Below are positions 53,103-63,406 of a stretch of DNA of 64,000 nucleotides, one piece after another. Location: NCBI GenBank assembly GCA_031771865.1, contig JASISA010000025.1:1488001-1552000 (forward strand), given 5' to 3'. Source of the DNA: Nothophaeocryptopus gaeumannii. Taxonomy: Eukaryota > Ascomycota > Dothideomycetes > Mycosphaerellales > Mycosphaerellaceae. The notes beneath the pieces are model-generated. The model was not told the DNA's origin and did no database searches. It saw only the letters and a program-made list of their open reading frames with translations. The translations under genes were made by a program, and so were the position numbers. The number at the start of each line of letters is the position of its first letter. The stretch's first letter is position 1.

Positions 53103-56100
53103 CTACGAATCCTTGGGCCCAAACTCCTCAATTACACTTCTCGGCTCCACGTACTCCCCGAGCGCTCTATACTCAATGTCATGATATCCAAAGGCCCCCG
53201 GTCCACCAATCTTCAATCCCGCTTCAGTGTCGCTCCAGCGTGGACTACAGGTAATGCCCAAGACTGCAACTCGATACCCGTACTTGAACTCCGGCACGCC
53301 CAAATTCTTGCCCGAAGCAGAGTCCAACACACAGATCAGGTCAGGGACGGAAGCGATGATGGACTTGTTTCCGGCCTCGTCTGTGTGTTCGGCGTATATG
53401 TTCTCGTTCTTGAAAGGAATTGTCAGAGTGCCAGAAGTTTCGACAGCGCGAAGACGCTTTGCGTTCGCGTCCGCAGATTCATCCTCCTCGTCTGTGGTAA
53501 GGGAGGCGATGGTGATCGTTCCATATGAATGGCCCTTGAATAGTCTTCGTTCAACGCCAATGATCTTGCCTCGGAACAGGACCTTGGCGCTCTTCTCGCC
53601 TCCGACTTGGTGGACGATTTGCTCTGCCACAGTCGAGAGGGTGTTTTCGACTTCGGCAAGTGCAATACACCGACCAATTCGCCAGGCCAGAGAGACTGTG
53701 TTGAGGACGCCGTAGTCGCGGACGCGTTGCGTGGTTGTCGGTTTCGCGGCTTTGCCTACTCGAGAACCCATCTCTGCACATGAAGCTCGTAGTGCGCGGT
53801 CGACTATTTCGTCGTTAGAGGCTTTGGTCATGATGATTGTCTTGCCATCACCAGAGTCGATTACACAAGGAACCAGCTCGCCAGGTGCATGGACTGCGAT
53901 TGTTGTCTGCCAGTATGTGGGATATGCCCGCCCCATCCAGTCGCCATCGATGACTGGTCTGTCGAAGAAGCGGGTCGAGCCGACAAGGAAGGGCTCAAGA
54001 CCATTGGCGCCTCCAATCTCGAGGCCCATGACGGCGTCAAAGCTGTCCTCTTTCAGATATTCCATAAGTGCGCGGAAGGCATGAATTGTCTCGAGTGACT
54101 GGAGTCGTTCGTTTGATGTCGCAGGAGATCCCATATGGCCGCCCCAGTAGATGTTTGCTTTGTCAGGTAAGGAAGCAGCATCGATGACTTTCATCTTGTG
54201 ACCAGCACGAAGCATATCTCGCAGTTGAATCCTTGAAGCTGCTGGCGAACCACCCCCCGCACAACCAAGAACATAGCAGCCATCAGCTAGATAGTTGATA
54301 TCTGTCTCCGTGATCAGCCATTCCAATATGCCGGTGTCGGCGTTTTTGGCAATGGTAGGTGAGTATGAGCGAGGATCGACTGGAGGTTCATCAATGACCT
54401 TGATTGCAAAGTCTTTGTCCGCTTCTTCCTCCGCATCGTCTCCGTCGGCCTCATTATCATCCAAGGAAGAAGGTTGCATATTGATGTCGAGCTCGCCAAC
54501 AGCTTTGACTACAGTGCGAAGCTGATTTGCAACGTAAGTGACCGGATAGCTCTCAACTTCGGCAATGATGATTGTGTCCTTGAGAGCGCCAGCTTCAACA
54601 GCTCGTTGAATAGCGATCTCCTTTGCTCGCTCGATAGCTTGATTCTGGGTCTGATCGACCACGCTTTGAATAATATCAATGATGCCGCCAACCTTTGAGA
54701 TGGCGGCACCGACTGCATTGGCCACATCGTGATAGGGTGGCAGCTTCAGCTCAGAAGCCCCTTTCAACTCTGTTGGGGCCAGCACTGCACCTCCACCAAC
54801 AAGAAGCACCGGCAGTGGTTCTGGCGAAGTCTTGATCACATCCACGGCGCCCTCAAGAAGCAACTTGATCGTATGCTGGGCTTGTTCGACAAGTGACTTG
54901 TCTAGTGTTTCTACAGCCTTCTTGTCACCCATGTCGGCACTTCCAGCTGCCACTGCAATATCCGAAGAAGTGAGAACCTTCCCGCCAAACACCAGCGCGT
55001 CTCTCGTCAGGTAGTGGCCTACGGAATCTGGGCCAACAGTCACCTTTCCGTCTTCCTGGCGAACTATTGAGCCTCCACCAAGACCAATGGAATGTAATGA
55101 AGGCATTGAGTAGTTCACTCGAACGCCGGCTACGGAGACATATGCAGAGGCCTGCCTGGGCAAGCCAGATGGCAGAAGTACGCCAACGTCGCTGGTCGTT
55201 CCGCCAATGTCTACCACGATTGCAGATGATTTGGTGGTGTCGTGAGCAGTCAAGTATGCAGCGCCCCGCATGGAGTTCGTGGGCCCAGAAGAGAATGTCC
55301 GTATGGGTATATTCGCTGCAGCTGCCGAGTCCAGTAACGTCCCATCATTTTGCGTCAAGAACAATGGGCAAGACAGATTCAGTGCCTTCATCGCCCGCCT
55401 GAAGCCCTTGACAGTCTTCTTGGCGTATCTGAGAATAGCAGCGTTGAGGATACTGGCGTTTTCGCGCTCCATGAGACCAATGTTGGCGACCTCGTGCGAG
55501 ACGATGACATCTGCACCTGGTATCTCCTTCTGCACAATATCGCGCACCCTATCCTCTTGTCTGAAATGATCATCGATGGGCGAGAAGGCGCCAACCACGA
55601 CGATCGCGTTCAGTCCCAGCTTCTTGATTTCCGCGCATCTTTCCACGACCTGCGAATCCACGACCGGCGCCTCTTCCGAGCCATCGATATGCAGTCCACC
55701 GTCCACATATCCCACGTATCCCTTGATAATGCTTGTCAACGCGGGCGGAAACTCAGAGAAGGGCGGTACTTCGCGTAGGAAACTCTTGGATATGCGGATG
55801 ATGGCGACGCGGCGGAGACGGCGGGCATCCTGTTCGAGGACGGCGTTGACGAAGTGGGTGGTACCGATGGTCACACTAGCTATGCTATCCGCATGCAGCT
55901 CTGACTTCTCGATCACGGTACGGACGGCGGTCTCGATGCCGGCGGTGACATCGGGGGTAGTGGGAGTCTTGTGATGAGCAAGCACCCCTCGCGACTCGGT
56001 ATACTGCTTCGAAGGTTCGATTGCTACGGCGTCTGTGTTCGTACCTGCATACTGTCAGACCCCTTTTTGTACCGGAACATAGTGGTAGAACTATGGGCCC

Positions 56101-56177
56101 AATAATGCTGCAGATAGGATCTACTCACCTCCAACGTCGACGCCAATGCGTATGCTTTTTGCTGCCCTGTCAGTCAT
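53103..56177 (-). CDS. Hydantoinase/oxoprolinase family protein fused to DUF917
   Basis: Minus-strand exons 56177-56129 and 56044-53103 (84-base intron) encode 996 residues. The splice completes the nucleotide-binding start IRIGVDVGGTNTDAVAIEP. Next come GTTHFVNAVLEQDARRLRRV, VSHEVANIGLMERENASILN, FSSGPTNSMRGAAYL, IVVDIGGTTSDVGVLLPSG and SIGLGGGSIVR, the hydantoinase A core (to about 560). An acidic linker (DDNEADGDDAEEEADKD) leads to the DUF917 half (about 610-980; INYLADGCYVLGCAGGGSP, NIYWGGHMGSPATSNERL). Enzymes of this type open cyclic amides such as hydantoin or 5-oxoproline using ATP; substrate is not fixed by sequence. It is divergent from an NCS1 permease. Confidence 0.88.
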
Positions 56178-56749
56178 CTTGACGCCCTTCCAACGTGCTC
56201 TCGATGCTCAGAAATCAAGAAGATCTACTACACCTATACTGTGCGTGGCCTACCTTCAGTACAAGCTACATGAAGTTGGCCGTAAGGACGGACGATTCGC
56301 ACATGCACCGCCGTCAACAGCTCCCAGTAGGGCTATTGCCGCACCTCTCGCTATGCATGCCGCCGTCGTCAAAGGTATCCAATCCCAAATCGCGATGGAC
56401 GTGATAATCCCAGGATGAGATGGTGTTCTACTCGCCCGTTGGCCCAAGCTCCCCGCCCAATTCACCTCACTTCGCGGCGCCCTCGGCCTCCGCAACCTCG
56501 CCGTCGTTATCTGCCCGCCGGCCAACTGTCTGCCGCTCCCTTGATACAGTAAACCCTTCACTCAATGAGGACCGGACTCATGTATTTGATACCGGCACAT
56601 TGGTTTAGCAGCAATTGGGCATGTCCGCCTATCTGCTTGGCCAGGGTGTACCATCGCAGCCACACGAGAGACATGCGGTATAGACCTCAGCATAAACGAC
56701 GGGATGCTGTCGTGCATTACGTGCTTCGCTTCAATCACTACATGTCAAG
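56178..56749. promoter_or_regulatory. Divergent promoter of hydantoinase and NCS1 permease
   Basis: 572 bases between two divergent starts. Three HGATAR (GATA-factor, AreA-type) sites: 56402-56407 (plus), 56507-56512 and 56629-56634 (minus). About 1.7 are expected by chance, so this does not by itself prove nitrogen control, although that would suit the neighbours. Confidence 0.4.
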
Positions 56750-58536
56750 ATGAAGGGTGGGTCTTTCATCGAATTCATCAGACTTCCTTCTACCGACAGG
56801 AGCGTCTCGAATGCCTGGATCAACGATGATATCCGACCTCTTCCGCCATGGCGACGAACGTGGACGAGATGGGCGTACATCAGGTATGACTTTGCAGGTT
56901 CGTCATTAGGAAATCGAGCTAAGACTTGGGCAGCTTCTGGGCAATCAACCAGATGACACTTAGCAACTTCCAACTTGGAGCCTCCCTCGTCTCCGCCGGA
57001 CTAGCTGTATGGCAAGCCATCATCGCCATCATAATCGGCAAAGTCATCATCGCAGCCGTCGCGGTCCTGAACGGCTACGTTGGAGCCGAATGGCACATTG
57101 GCTTCCCAGTCATGTCTCGATACATCTGGGGCATGTTCGGCCACTATGTCGCGCTCGTCCAACGAATTATCCTCGGTCTGGTCTGGTTCGCTGTGCAATC
57201 TTGGACTGGAGGCCTCTGCATCCAGAACATCCTCTCTGCCATCTTTCCAAGTTACCAGCACATGGCGAATCATTTTCCAGCATCTGCGAATATGAACACT
57301 CGACAGTTCATCGGCTGGGTGCTTTTCAACGTCCTGATGATCCCAATTCTCTACGTCAAGCCGGAGAAGATGAAATGGGTCGTACTTTACATGAACATCG
57401 TCACCGCAGTCACGCTGATAGGTATTGTGATTTGGACATTGAAGACCGCGGATGGTGGTGGGCCACTTCTAGCACAGCCTGCGACAGTTCTAAGTAGCTC
57501 TGAACTTGGCTGGAGCATGGTACACGGAGTTACGACTGTCATCGGTGGTATCGCAGTCGGCCTGACGAACCAAATGGACTACAGCAGATTCGCAAAACGC
57601 CCCGGAGATCAAGTCCTCGGGCAGTGGACGAGTATCATAATACTGGGAGCTATTATGCCTGCTCTCGGCTGCTTGACTGCTTCTGCATCTCAAGGTATCT
57701 ACGGAGAAGCTATCTGGAATCCACCTAATCTCGTCCAGAAATGGCTTGACACGGACTATAACGCCAAATCTCGCGCTGGAGCCTTTTTCGCCGGATGTGG
57801 CCTCGTCGTCTGTCAGCTCGCGATCAACACTATCGACAATGCCTTCTCTGTTGGAATGGACATGAGCGGACTTTTCCCATCCTTCATCAATATTCGACGA
57901 GGAGCATATATCGGTCTTGTGCTCAGTATTGCTCTCTGTCCTTGGCAGTTGCTCAGTGCTGCGAGCACCTTCATCAGTGTTCTGAGTGCGTACTCAGTCT
58001 TCCTTGGTCCGATGGCGGGCATTATGGTAAATCACTCTCCACATCAAGACATTACACACCCACTGACATTGTTCACTTTACAGGTCTGCGAATATTGGGT
58101 CCTCAGACACCGTCGCATCAAATTATCTGACCTCTATCACCCCCGCCCTGAAGGGCTTTACTACTACTGGCGCGGCATCAACTGGCGGGCTTTCGTATCG
58201 TGGATTGTTGGTTGGGCGTATTTGATCCCTGGTTTCGCACATGCCGTCACCCCAAACGTCAAGGTACCAGAAGCTTGTACCAACCTATACTATCTGGCGT
58301 ACCCGCTTGGTTTTGCTGTGAGCTTCACAGTGCACTACTGCGTCAATAAGCTCTTCCCGCCTCGAGGACTTGGAGAGTATGATGATGTTGATTACTTCGG
58401 GACGTTTACGGAGGAAGAAGCTGCGAGGCTGGGAGTTGCGTTGCTGGATCCGATTGAGGGCGAGGAGTCCGGAGGATCCCCTCCGAGTGAGTGGGATAAG
58501 AATGATGGCACGCAGACAAAGATCAGGACTGTATAG
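56750..58536 (+). CDS. NCS1-family permease (hydantoin/allantoin/uracil type)
   Basis: Exons 56750-56883, 56934-58026 and 58084-58536 encode 559 residues with about 12 membrane spans. The first splice joins RRTWTRWAYI to SFWAINQMTLSNFQLGASLV, the canonical NCS1 start (DDIRPLPPWRRTW precedes it). Later blocks include GAEWHIGFPVMSRYIWGMFG, LGLVWFAVQSWTGGLCIQNI, GLTNQMDYSRFAKRPGDQ and SVGMDMSGLFP. The family imports nucleobases, allantoin, hydantoins or nucleosides with protons or sodium across the plasma membrane. The second intron is 57 bases, in frame and without a stop. Divergent partner of the hydantoinase, hence the suggested substrate. Confidence 0.9.
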
Positions 58537-58977
58537 GCTGGTCCGTATCTTGACTTGACGATCCCACGTCCAAGCCAATTGACATCTATGTGTCACGCTA
58601 ACGCTACAAACTTTCAACTTACCACTGACTTCAGAAAGTACAGCAGCTGAAACGCTGCGAAAGCTGATTACCACACACGACTGAGGTGAGCTGAAGAGGG
58701 ACGAAGAGAGAGAGATCGTGATCAATGTAAGTCTCGCCGGAAGAAATTGCGCGTGGCTTTCCCGGGATGGGTTGGCGAGTCCGCGGCTCAGTAGACGAGC
58801 TCCCTTCCATTGAGACGACTTGCATGATTGTGAGAAGCTACTTCTTGCCGATGGGCATTCCAGCTTCACTCTCGCAGTCTTGACAGTTAGACTGCGCTTG
58901 CAGGCTAGCATCCGCACAATCACTTGATTCTCGATCGTAACACCCCACCGTCGCGAACAGTGAAAGCTCATTACCCT
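58537..58977. other. Intergenic region, no gene seen
   Basis: Permease 3' region and upstream region of the next plus-strand gene. No supported coding sequence. Confidence 0.55.
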
Positions 58978-59638
58978 ATGGGTCTCAAAACGGACTACCG
59001 TGCGCTTCTACGCCAGCGTCCGCGTGACATGAGCAAGGAGAAGTCGAAGATGCAGAACATAATAGTAAGTCATTGGAGGCAAGCGTTAGGCGACTCGCAT
59101 TAATATTGCGTAGCGAAGCTCCTACGATACACAAGATTGCCCACTCCTTACGTTGCCCGCCGAGATCAGGAACTCCATCTGGACATACGCTCTGGCCTCA
59201 CCAACCCGAATCGACATCACCAAACGCCTCCAACCCCCAGCCGTCCTCTCCACCTCTCGCCAAACCCGCGCCGAGACCCGACAGCTCTGGTTCACTCTCA
59301 ACATATTCCGAATAAATCTGCGCGATTGCTCACCCTTTCTCGTATATCAATTCTCTCACGGACCCGCTCAAGACTGCCCGCTTCTCATGGCGTATGAATC
59401 GAGTCTCAGGTTCTCGGCGTGGCAAAATGTGATGGCCCTCAGCAAGATTAGCTACGTCACAGGGTTGAAAGCTGACAGGAGCGGAATGGGGAAGCCGAAC
59501 TGGAAGAGTAACAAACAAATGATGTATGCGGCCTCTTGTATGTCTTCTATGCAGCCGAGCTGGAAGGAATGCAAGAGGGTTTTGGAGGGTTGGAGGCCAG
59601 AGATGAAGAGGATTGTTCAGTTGACGTGGGGGGAATAG
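58978..59638 (+). CDS. 2EXR-like domain protein (first of adjacent pair)
   Basis: Exons 58978-59064 and 59114-59638 (49-base intron, GTAAGT donor, ATTGCGTAG acceptor) encode 203 residues. A short basic start (MGLKTDYRALLRQRPRDMSK) leads into the core CPLLTLPAEIRNSIWTYALA, VLSTSRQTRAETRQLWF and FRINLRDCSPFLV. The C-terminus has KECKRVLEGWRPEMKRIVQL, matching the last helix of its neighbour. Function unknown. The splice is supported because it removes a stop (TAG) just before CPLLTLP. Confidence 0.7.
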
Positions 59639-59883
59639 AACGACTCAATGGAAGATAGTTTACTATCGTGAAATGGTATGAAAGATTCTCAAGAAGCATG
59701 GACAAATTGCGCTCAAGTGGGCAAGCTGGTTGTGCCTTCCTTCCTCCATCTCTCCCTCCCTCCCGCTCTCTTAGCTTTCGACTTCACGTGGCAAAATACG
59801 CTAGCCTCACCAACGACGAGCACTCCAAACTTCACTCGCTCATGCTACTACGACTTCGACACAACATCCACATCGTCGTCGCC

Positions 59884-60534
59884 ATGGCACCCAAGCTCAT
59901 CTCAAGCGTACCGCTGCGTCGCAGCAAGCGCATTGCCGAACAAATAGATGACGCGAATCTTGAACAGCAATCAGAATCTAAGCGTGCCAAACGGGCAAGT
60001 GACTCGTCACATACTCCGTCAATTGCTGGATCAACATCACCTCTTCTAAAACTGCCTGCTGAATTACGAAACCGGATATATGAATACAGTCTACTTGGGC
60101 ACCGTCGTATCAAGGTCACGGCAGACCTCAAGACGCCACCACTGATCAACACCTGTCGACAGATTCGTCACGAGACATTCAAGCTGTGGTTACTGCGAAA
60201 CAGATTCGTATTCAGAATCAGAGACTTCAACGCGCGACTCATGTACGCTTTCCACAACCTTACTGGGCCGCGTCCACGATTTTACAAGCCCTTCATGGGC
60301 ATACGCGGGTCGCCAAACTGGAAGAATCTCATGGCATGGTGCAAATTATGTCACGAACACAATCGACATACTTGTGCATTTGTACATGGCGACCAACTGC
60401 GGAATGTGGCAGCAGCAGCTACACGTACGGCGGCGTTGTTTCATGGTGTCACGACGTGGGCGGAATGCGAGAGAGCTTTGCAAGAATGGCGATCAGTGGC
60501 AGGCATGGCTGACCGGAGATGGCTTGAAGATTGA
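59884..60534 (+). CDS. 2EXR-like domain protein (second of adjacent pair)
   Basis: Single exon, 216 residues, ATG at 59884 (CGCCATGG). The N-terminus is basic with a possible nuclear signal (RRSKRIAEQ, SESKRAKRA). The core reads SPLLKLPAELRNRIYEYSLL, PPLINTCRQIRHETFKLWL and NRFVFRIRDFNARLM, then NWKNLMAWCKLCHEHN and WAECERALQEWRSVAGM. It sits 245 bases after a diverged relative on the same strand, consistent with an old tandem duplication. The frame is open further upstream, but the Met chosen has the best context. Confidence 0.78.
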   Translation: MAPKLISSVPLRRSKRIAEQIDDANLEQQSESKRAKRASDSSHTPSIAGSTSPLLKLPAELRNRIYEYSLLGHRRIKVTADLKTPPLINTCRQIRHETFKLWLLRNRFVFRIRDFNARLMYAFHNLTGPRPRFYKPFMGIRGSPNWKNLMAWCKLCHEHNRHTCAFVHGDQLRNVAAAATRTAALFHGVTTWAECERALQEWRSVAGMADRRWLED

Positions 60535-61413
60535 GCACGACTTGAGTCGGCGGAACGACCCTGATGGGTGAGGTAGGAAGGTCAACGCAAGACACATCTC
60601 TATACCTCTTGTTTGGCGCCTAATGGCGGATCCCACGAAAGTGTTGGCACTGTTAGACAAGTACGAATGAAGGCAGAGCATCTCAAGAAAGCCTCCAGTG
60701 GCGGCAAAGCTTGAAGCGATATGCACGTACATTGTCCTACAAGACTCTTCCCCGTTCGCAGCCTCTCAAACTCGTGACGTCCCCTACTTCATCACTCCTC
60801 CATCCTACCAACATCTTGACAAACTCCGATCTTAAAGACGATAGTGACGAACAGCAACAAGTCCACAAGGCACTCCAGCGCAGGCTTTATACGCCAGTCT
60901 CGAGTATAAAGCGTCGAAATGTCGAGCCAAAAGGAGACAAAGAAGGTACAGCATCTCGCGATCAATCCTCGAGATCCGATGCCAACTCCCAGCCACAGAA
61001 ACCAAAAGACCTCTTCGACATCTCCGCTTAGCTTCGTGATTGCATCTACTATTTCGCTCTCATCTTGCCCTCTGACATCACATAGATTACTCCTTCAACA
61101 ATCTATTACCCTCCTCGGTGGTCGTCGAAATCGTCACGAAGCGTGATGAGGGGTAGGATGAAGAGTTGAAGCTCGTTGTCGTTTCGTCCGGGCGACTCTG
61201 GGACTCTGGTTTGGTCTGGTCTGGCTCTGGCTATAGGTGGCCTTGGACGTACCAGCCACGTGAATGAGCTCCAAGCAGCCTGCAGCTCCTGAAGAGGCAG
61301 TCCAGTCGACGCGCGAGTCGACGCTTCCGGCTTCATCATACACACCAAGCAACCAGATGAAAACCCGGATGACCATCTTCCACCATCAACCTAGAGAAAT
61401 CCTCTCCTCCCCT
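60535..61413. other. Intergenic region, no convincing gene
   Basis: A plus-strand frame (60711-61031) contains DEQQQVHKALQRRLYTPVSS but has no ATG and no splice into a longer gene. The rest is unremarkable. Confidence 0.5.
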
Positions 61414-61899
61414 TCAAATCCCACTAACCCAACTACTAGCACACCTCAACGCCACAAGCCTCTCCCACCTCCAACTCCCATCACCCCTCCTCCACTTACA
61501 GACCAACAAACTCTGCCTCACACAATCATGTCTCGCATCATACACATCCACAAAAACATACACAACCGCCCTTCCACTCACTTCATCCACATCCGTCGAC
61601 ATACTACGGACTTCTAGATGGATGTCGGGATGAGCTTTGGGGAAGATGCCGAAGGAACGTTTGTGCGAGGCGAGGGAGTGGGAGGTTGGGTAGGTGTCCC
61701 AGTCGGCGCGGAAGTCGGGGGTGAAGGGACATTCAGAGAAGGTGGGTGAGGAGTGAGAGGTGCTGCAGGAGAGGACTGATGCCCGCACTGTTAATTCCAT
61801 GTAACTGATTTCGGGTTTGAGTTGGGAGGTGTGGTTGCTGGAGGCATCCGGGAAGTCCAAGATTCGTCCTTCGTACAAGGTGTCGTTTGAATTCGCCAT
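61414..61899 (-). CDS. Uncharacterised SnoaL-like fungal protein
   Basis: Single exon, 161 residues. It contains FRADWDTYPTSHSLASHKRS, FGIFPKAHPDIHLEVRSMST, DVDEVSGRAVVYVFVDVYD and LVCKWRRGDGSWRWERLVAL. The pattern (helical start, Pro-x-x-HP, then alternating beta strands ending in W-R-W) resembles a common fungal family with the SnoaL/NTF2-like cone fold. No catalytic assignment is possible. The ATG at 61899 (GCCATGG complement) has good context. Confidence 0.6.
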   Translation of the reverse strand: MANSNDTLYEGRILDFPDASSNHTSQLKPEISYMELTVRASVLSCSTSHSSPTFSECPFTPDFRADWDTYPTSHSLASHKRSFGIFPKAHPDIHLEVRSMSTDVDEVSGRAVVYVFVDVYDARHDCVRQSLLVCKWRRGDGSWRWERLVALRCASSWVSGI

Positions 61900-62180
61900 G
61901 GCAGGTCCGACCAGAGAGTGGCGACGAGGTTTTCAACCCTTCATAGTTCATGTACGTTAGTGTTGAAGGACAGCTGAAATTCCACTCGATGCCCTAACGC
62001 GCAGCTGCCGAGGGATTTCCCGCCAAGCGTCGAATCCTCTGGAGTTTAAACCATCCTTAACGACTTATCAGCGCACAACCGTGATGGGTAAGTGCTCGTA
62101 CGGGAGTTAGCATGAAGTCGAAAGGCAATTGAGTTGATGCAGAGGATCACGTCTATGGCAGTGCTCTATACATTCCTTCA

Positions 62181-63406
62181 TCAGCTCTGGCTCAGAAGCC
62201 ATTGTACTCCCTTCACCGAATCCTCAACATATTTCTTCGCCTGTGTCATCTTTGGGAATATGCTATTGAAGCCATGAGGTTGGCCCGGGTACACATCGAC
62301 CTTCGTCTTGATTCCACAGTCCTCGCGAAGGATCTTCTCATAGAGAAGTCCCTCGTCTCTCAACGGATCCGCGCCGGCAATCTGGAAGTATGCAGTAGGG
62401 AGATTCTTGTGACCGGTTGGGAAGAGCAGTGGAGAAAACAATGGATCGCCTCGGTCTCGCATCTCTGGGATATCTAAAAGGGGAGTGTCAGCATGTCCTT
62501 CGCTCTGCATGTATATTCACACTCACAATTATCCGCAAACATGTCCTGTGCTTTCTCGCTCAAGATGTCTGCATTTGCCAATGCTGCGACGGATTTGAGG
62601 TACGGCTTGTACTCCTCGGGGTAGAAGCTCTTGTGGACAATGGTTGGAATCATCAGGTGAGTACCAGTGAGGGGAGGTAAGCGCTCGTCGTCTCGCCATA
62701 AGTGGCTGACGGTAGCTACCATATTACCACCTGCACTCGTGCCTCCAATGAAGAAGCCTTTCGATGGGTCGGCCCCAAGCTCGGTAGCGTTGGCAGCAGC
62801 CTACAAGGACGAGTCAGCTCGGTGCTCTACTAAAGGACTTTGTTGTCTTACCCATCTAGTTGCGTCGTACACGTCGTTGTGGGCGGTGGGAAATTCCCAG
62901 TCTGGGCCCAGTCGATAATCCACATTGGCGCAAGTAACTCCCAACTTACTGGCAAGCAATCGACACAGCAACTGCTCACTGACCAAGTCACCGAAACACC
63001 ATCCGCCTAGTTTGGTGTTAGAGGCCCGAAAGCTTTAGCGGGACTTGGGAAACTCACCTCCATGGTACATGATATACAGAGGGCTTCCGCCAGCAGGCTG
63101 GCTCTCTGGTGCATAAACACGGATAGTGATCTCAATGCCGTCTCTCATCTTGACTTTGTGGTCGGTCTCCTTGACACCCGGGATTACGCCCATGTCATCG
63201 CTAGCGGCTTGTTTTTGTGCGGTAAAGAACTTGACCATGGCCGGAATATCTGGGAAGACACCAAGGTCGGGTGCGCCTCCGGCGGCTTTGCACGACTAAG
63301 ACAGATCAGCTGAAAGCATCTCAATGCTGGCTCTGAAGATAGTACTCACCTCGACCCATTCTGGGTCTGGTGTTGCCAAGGACTCCCAATCTTTGATATC
63401 TACCAT
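62181..63406 (-). CDS. Alpha/beta-hydrolase, hormone-sensitive-lipase-type esterase
   Basis: Minus-strand exons 63406-63350, 63295-63058, 63006-62852, 62800-62527 and 62473-62181 encode 338 residues; introns are 51-54 bases. Splicing assembles the oxyanion-hole motif HGGGW (about 96-100), which is divided by an intron. The nucleophile lies in GTSAGG (Ser 172), the acid Asp 277 in AGADPLRDEG and the His 308 in GQPHGF. The canonical HSL motif is GDSAGG; Thr replaces Asp here. These cytosolic or secreted esterases hydrolyse short acyl esters; no signal peptide is present. Substrate unknown. All four junctions keep the frame. Confidence 0.87.

Noticed and set aside
56178..56749. GATA-factor sites as proof of nitrogen regulation
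   Set aside because: Three HGATAR sites in 572 bases is close to chance expectation, so they are listed only as candidates.
58285..58971. 228-codon minus-strand frame downstream of the permease
   Set aside because: It overlaps the permease 3' end antisense and has no motif; starts and composition look like chance.
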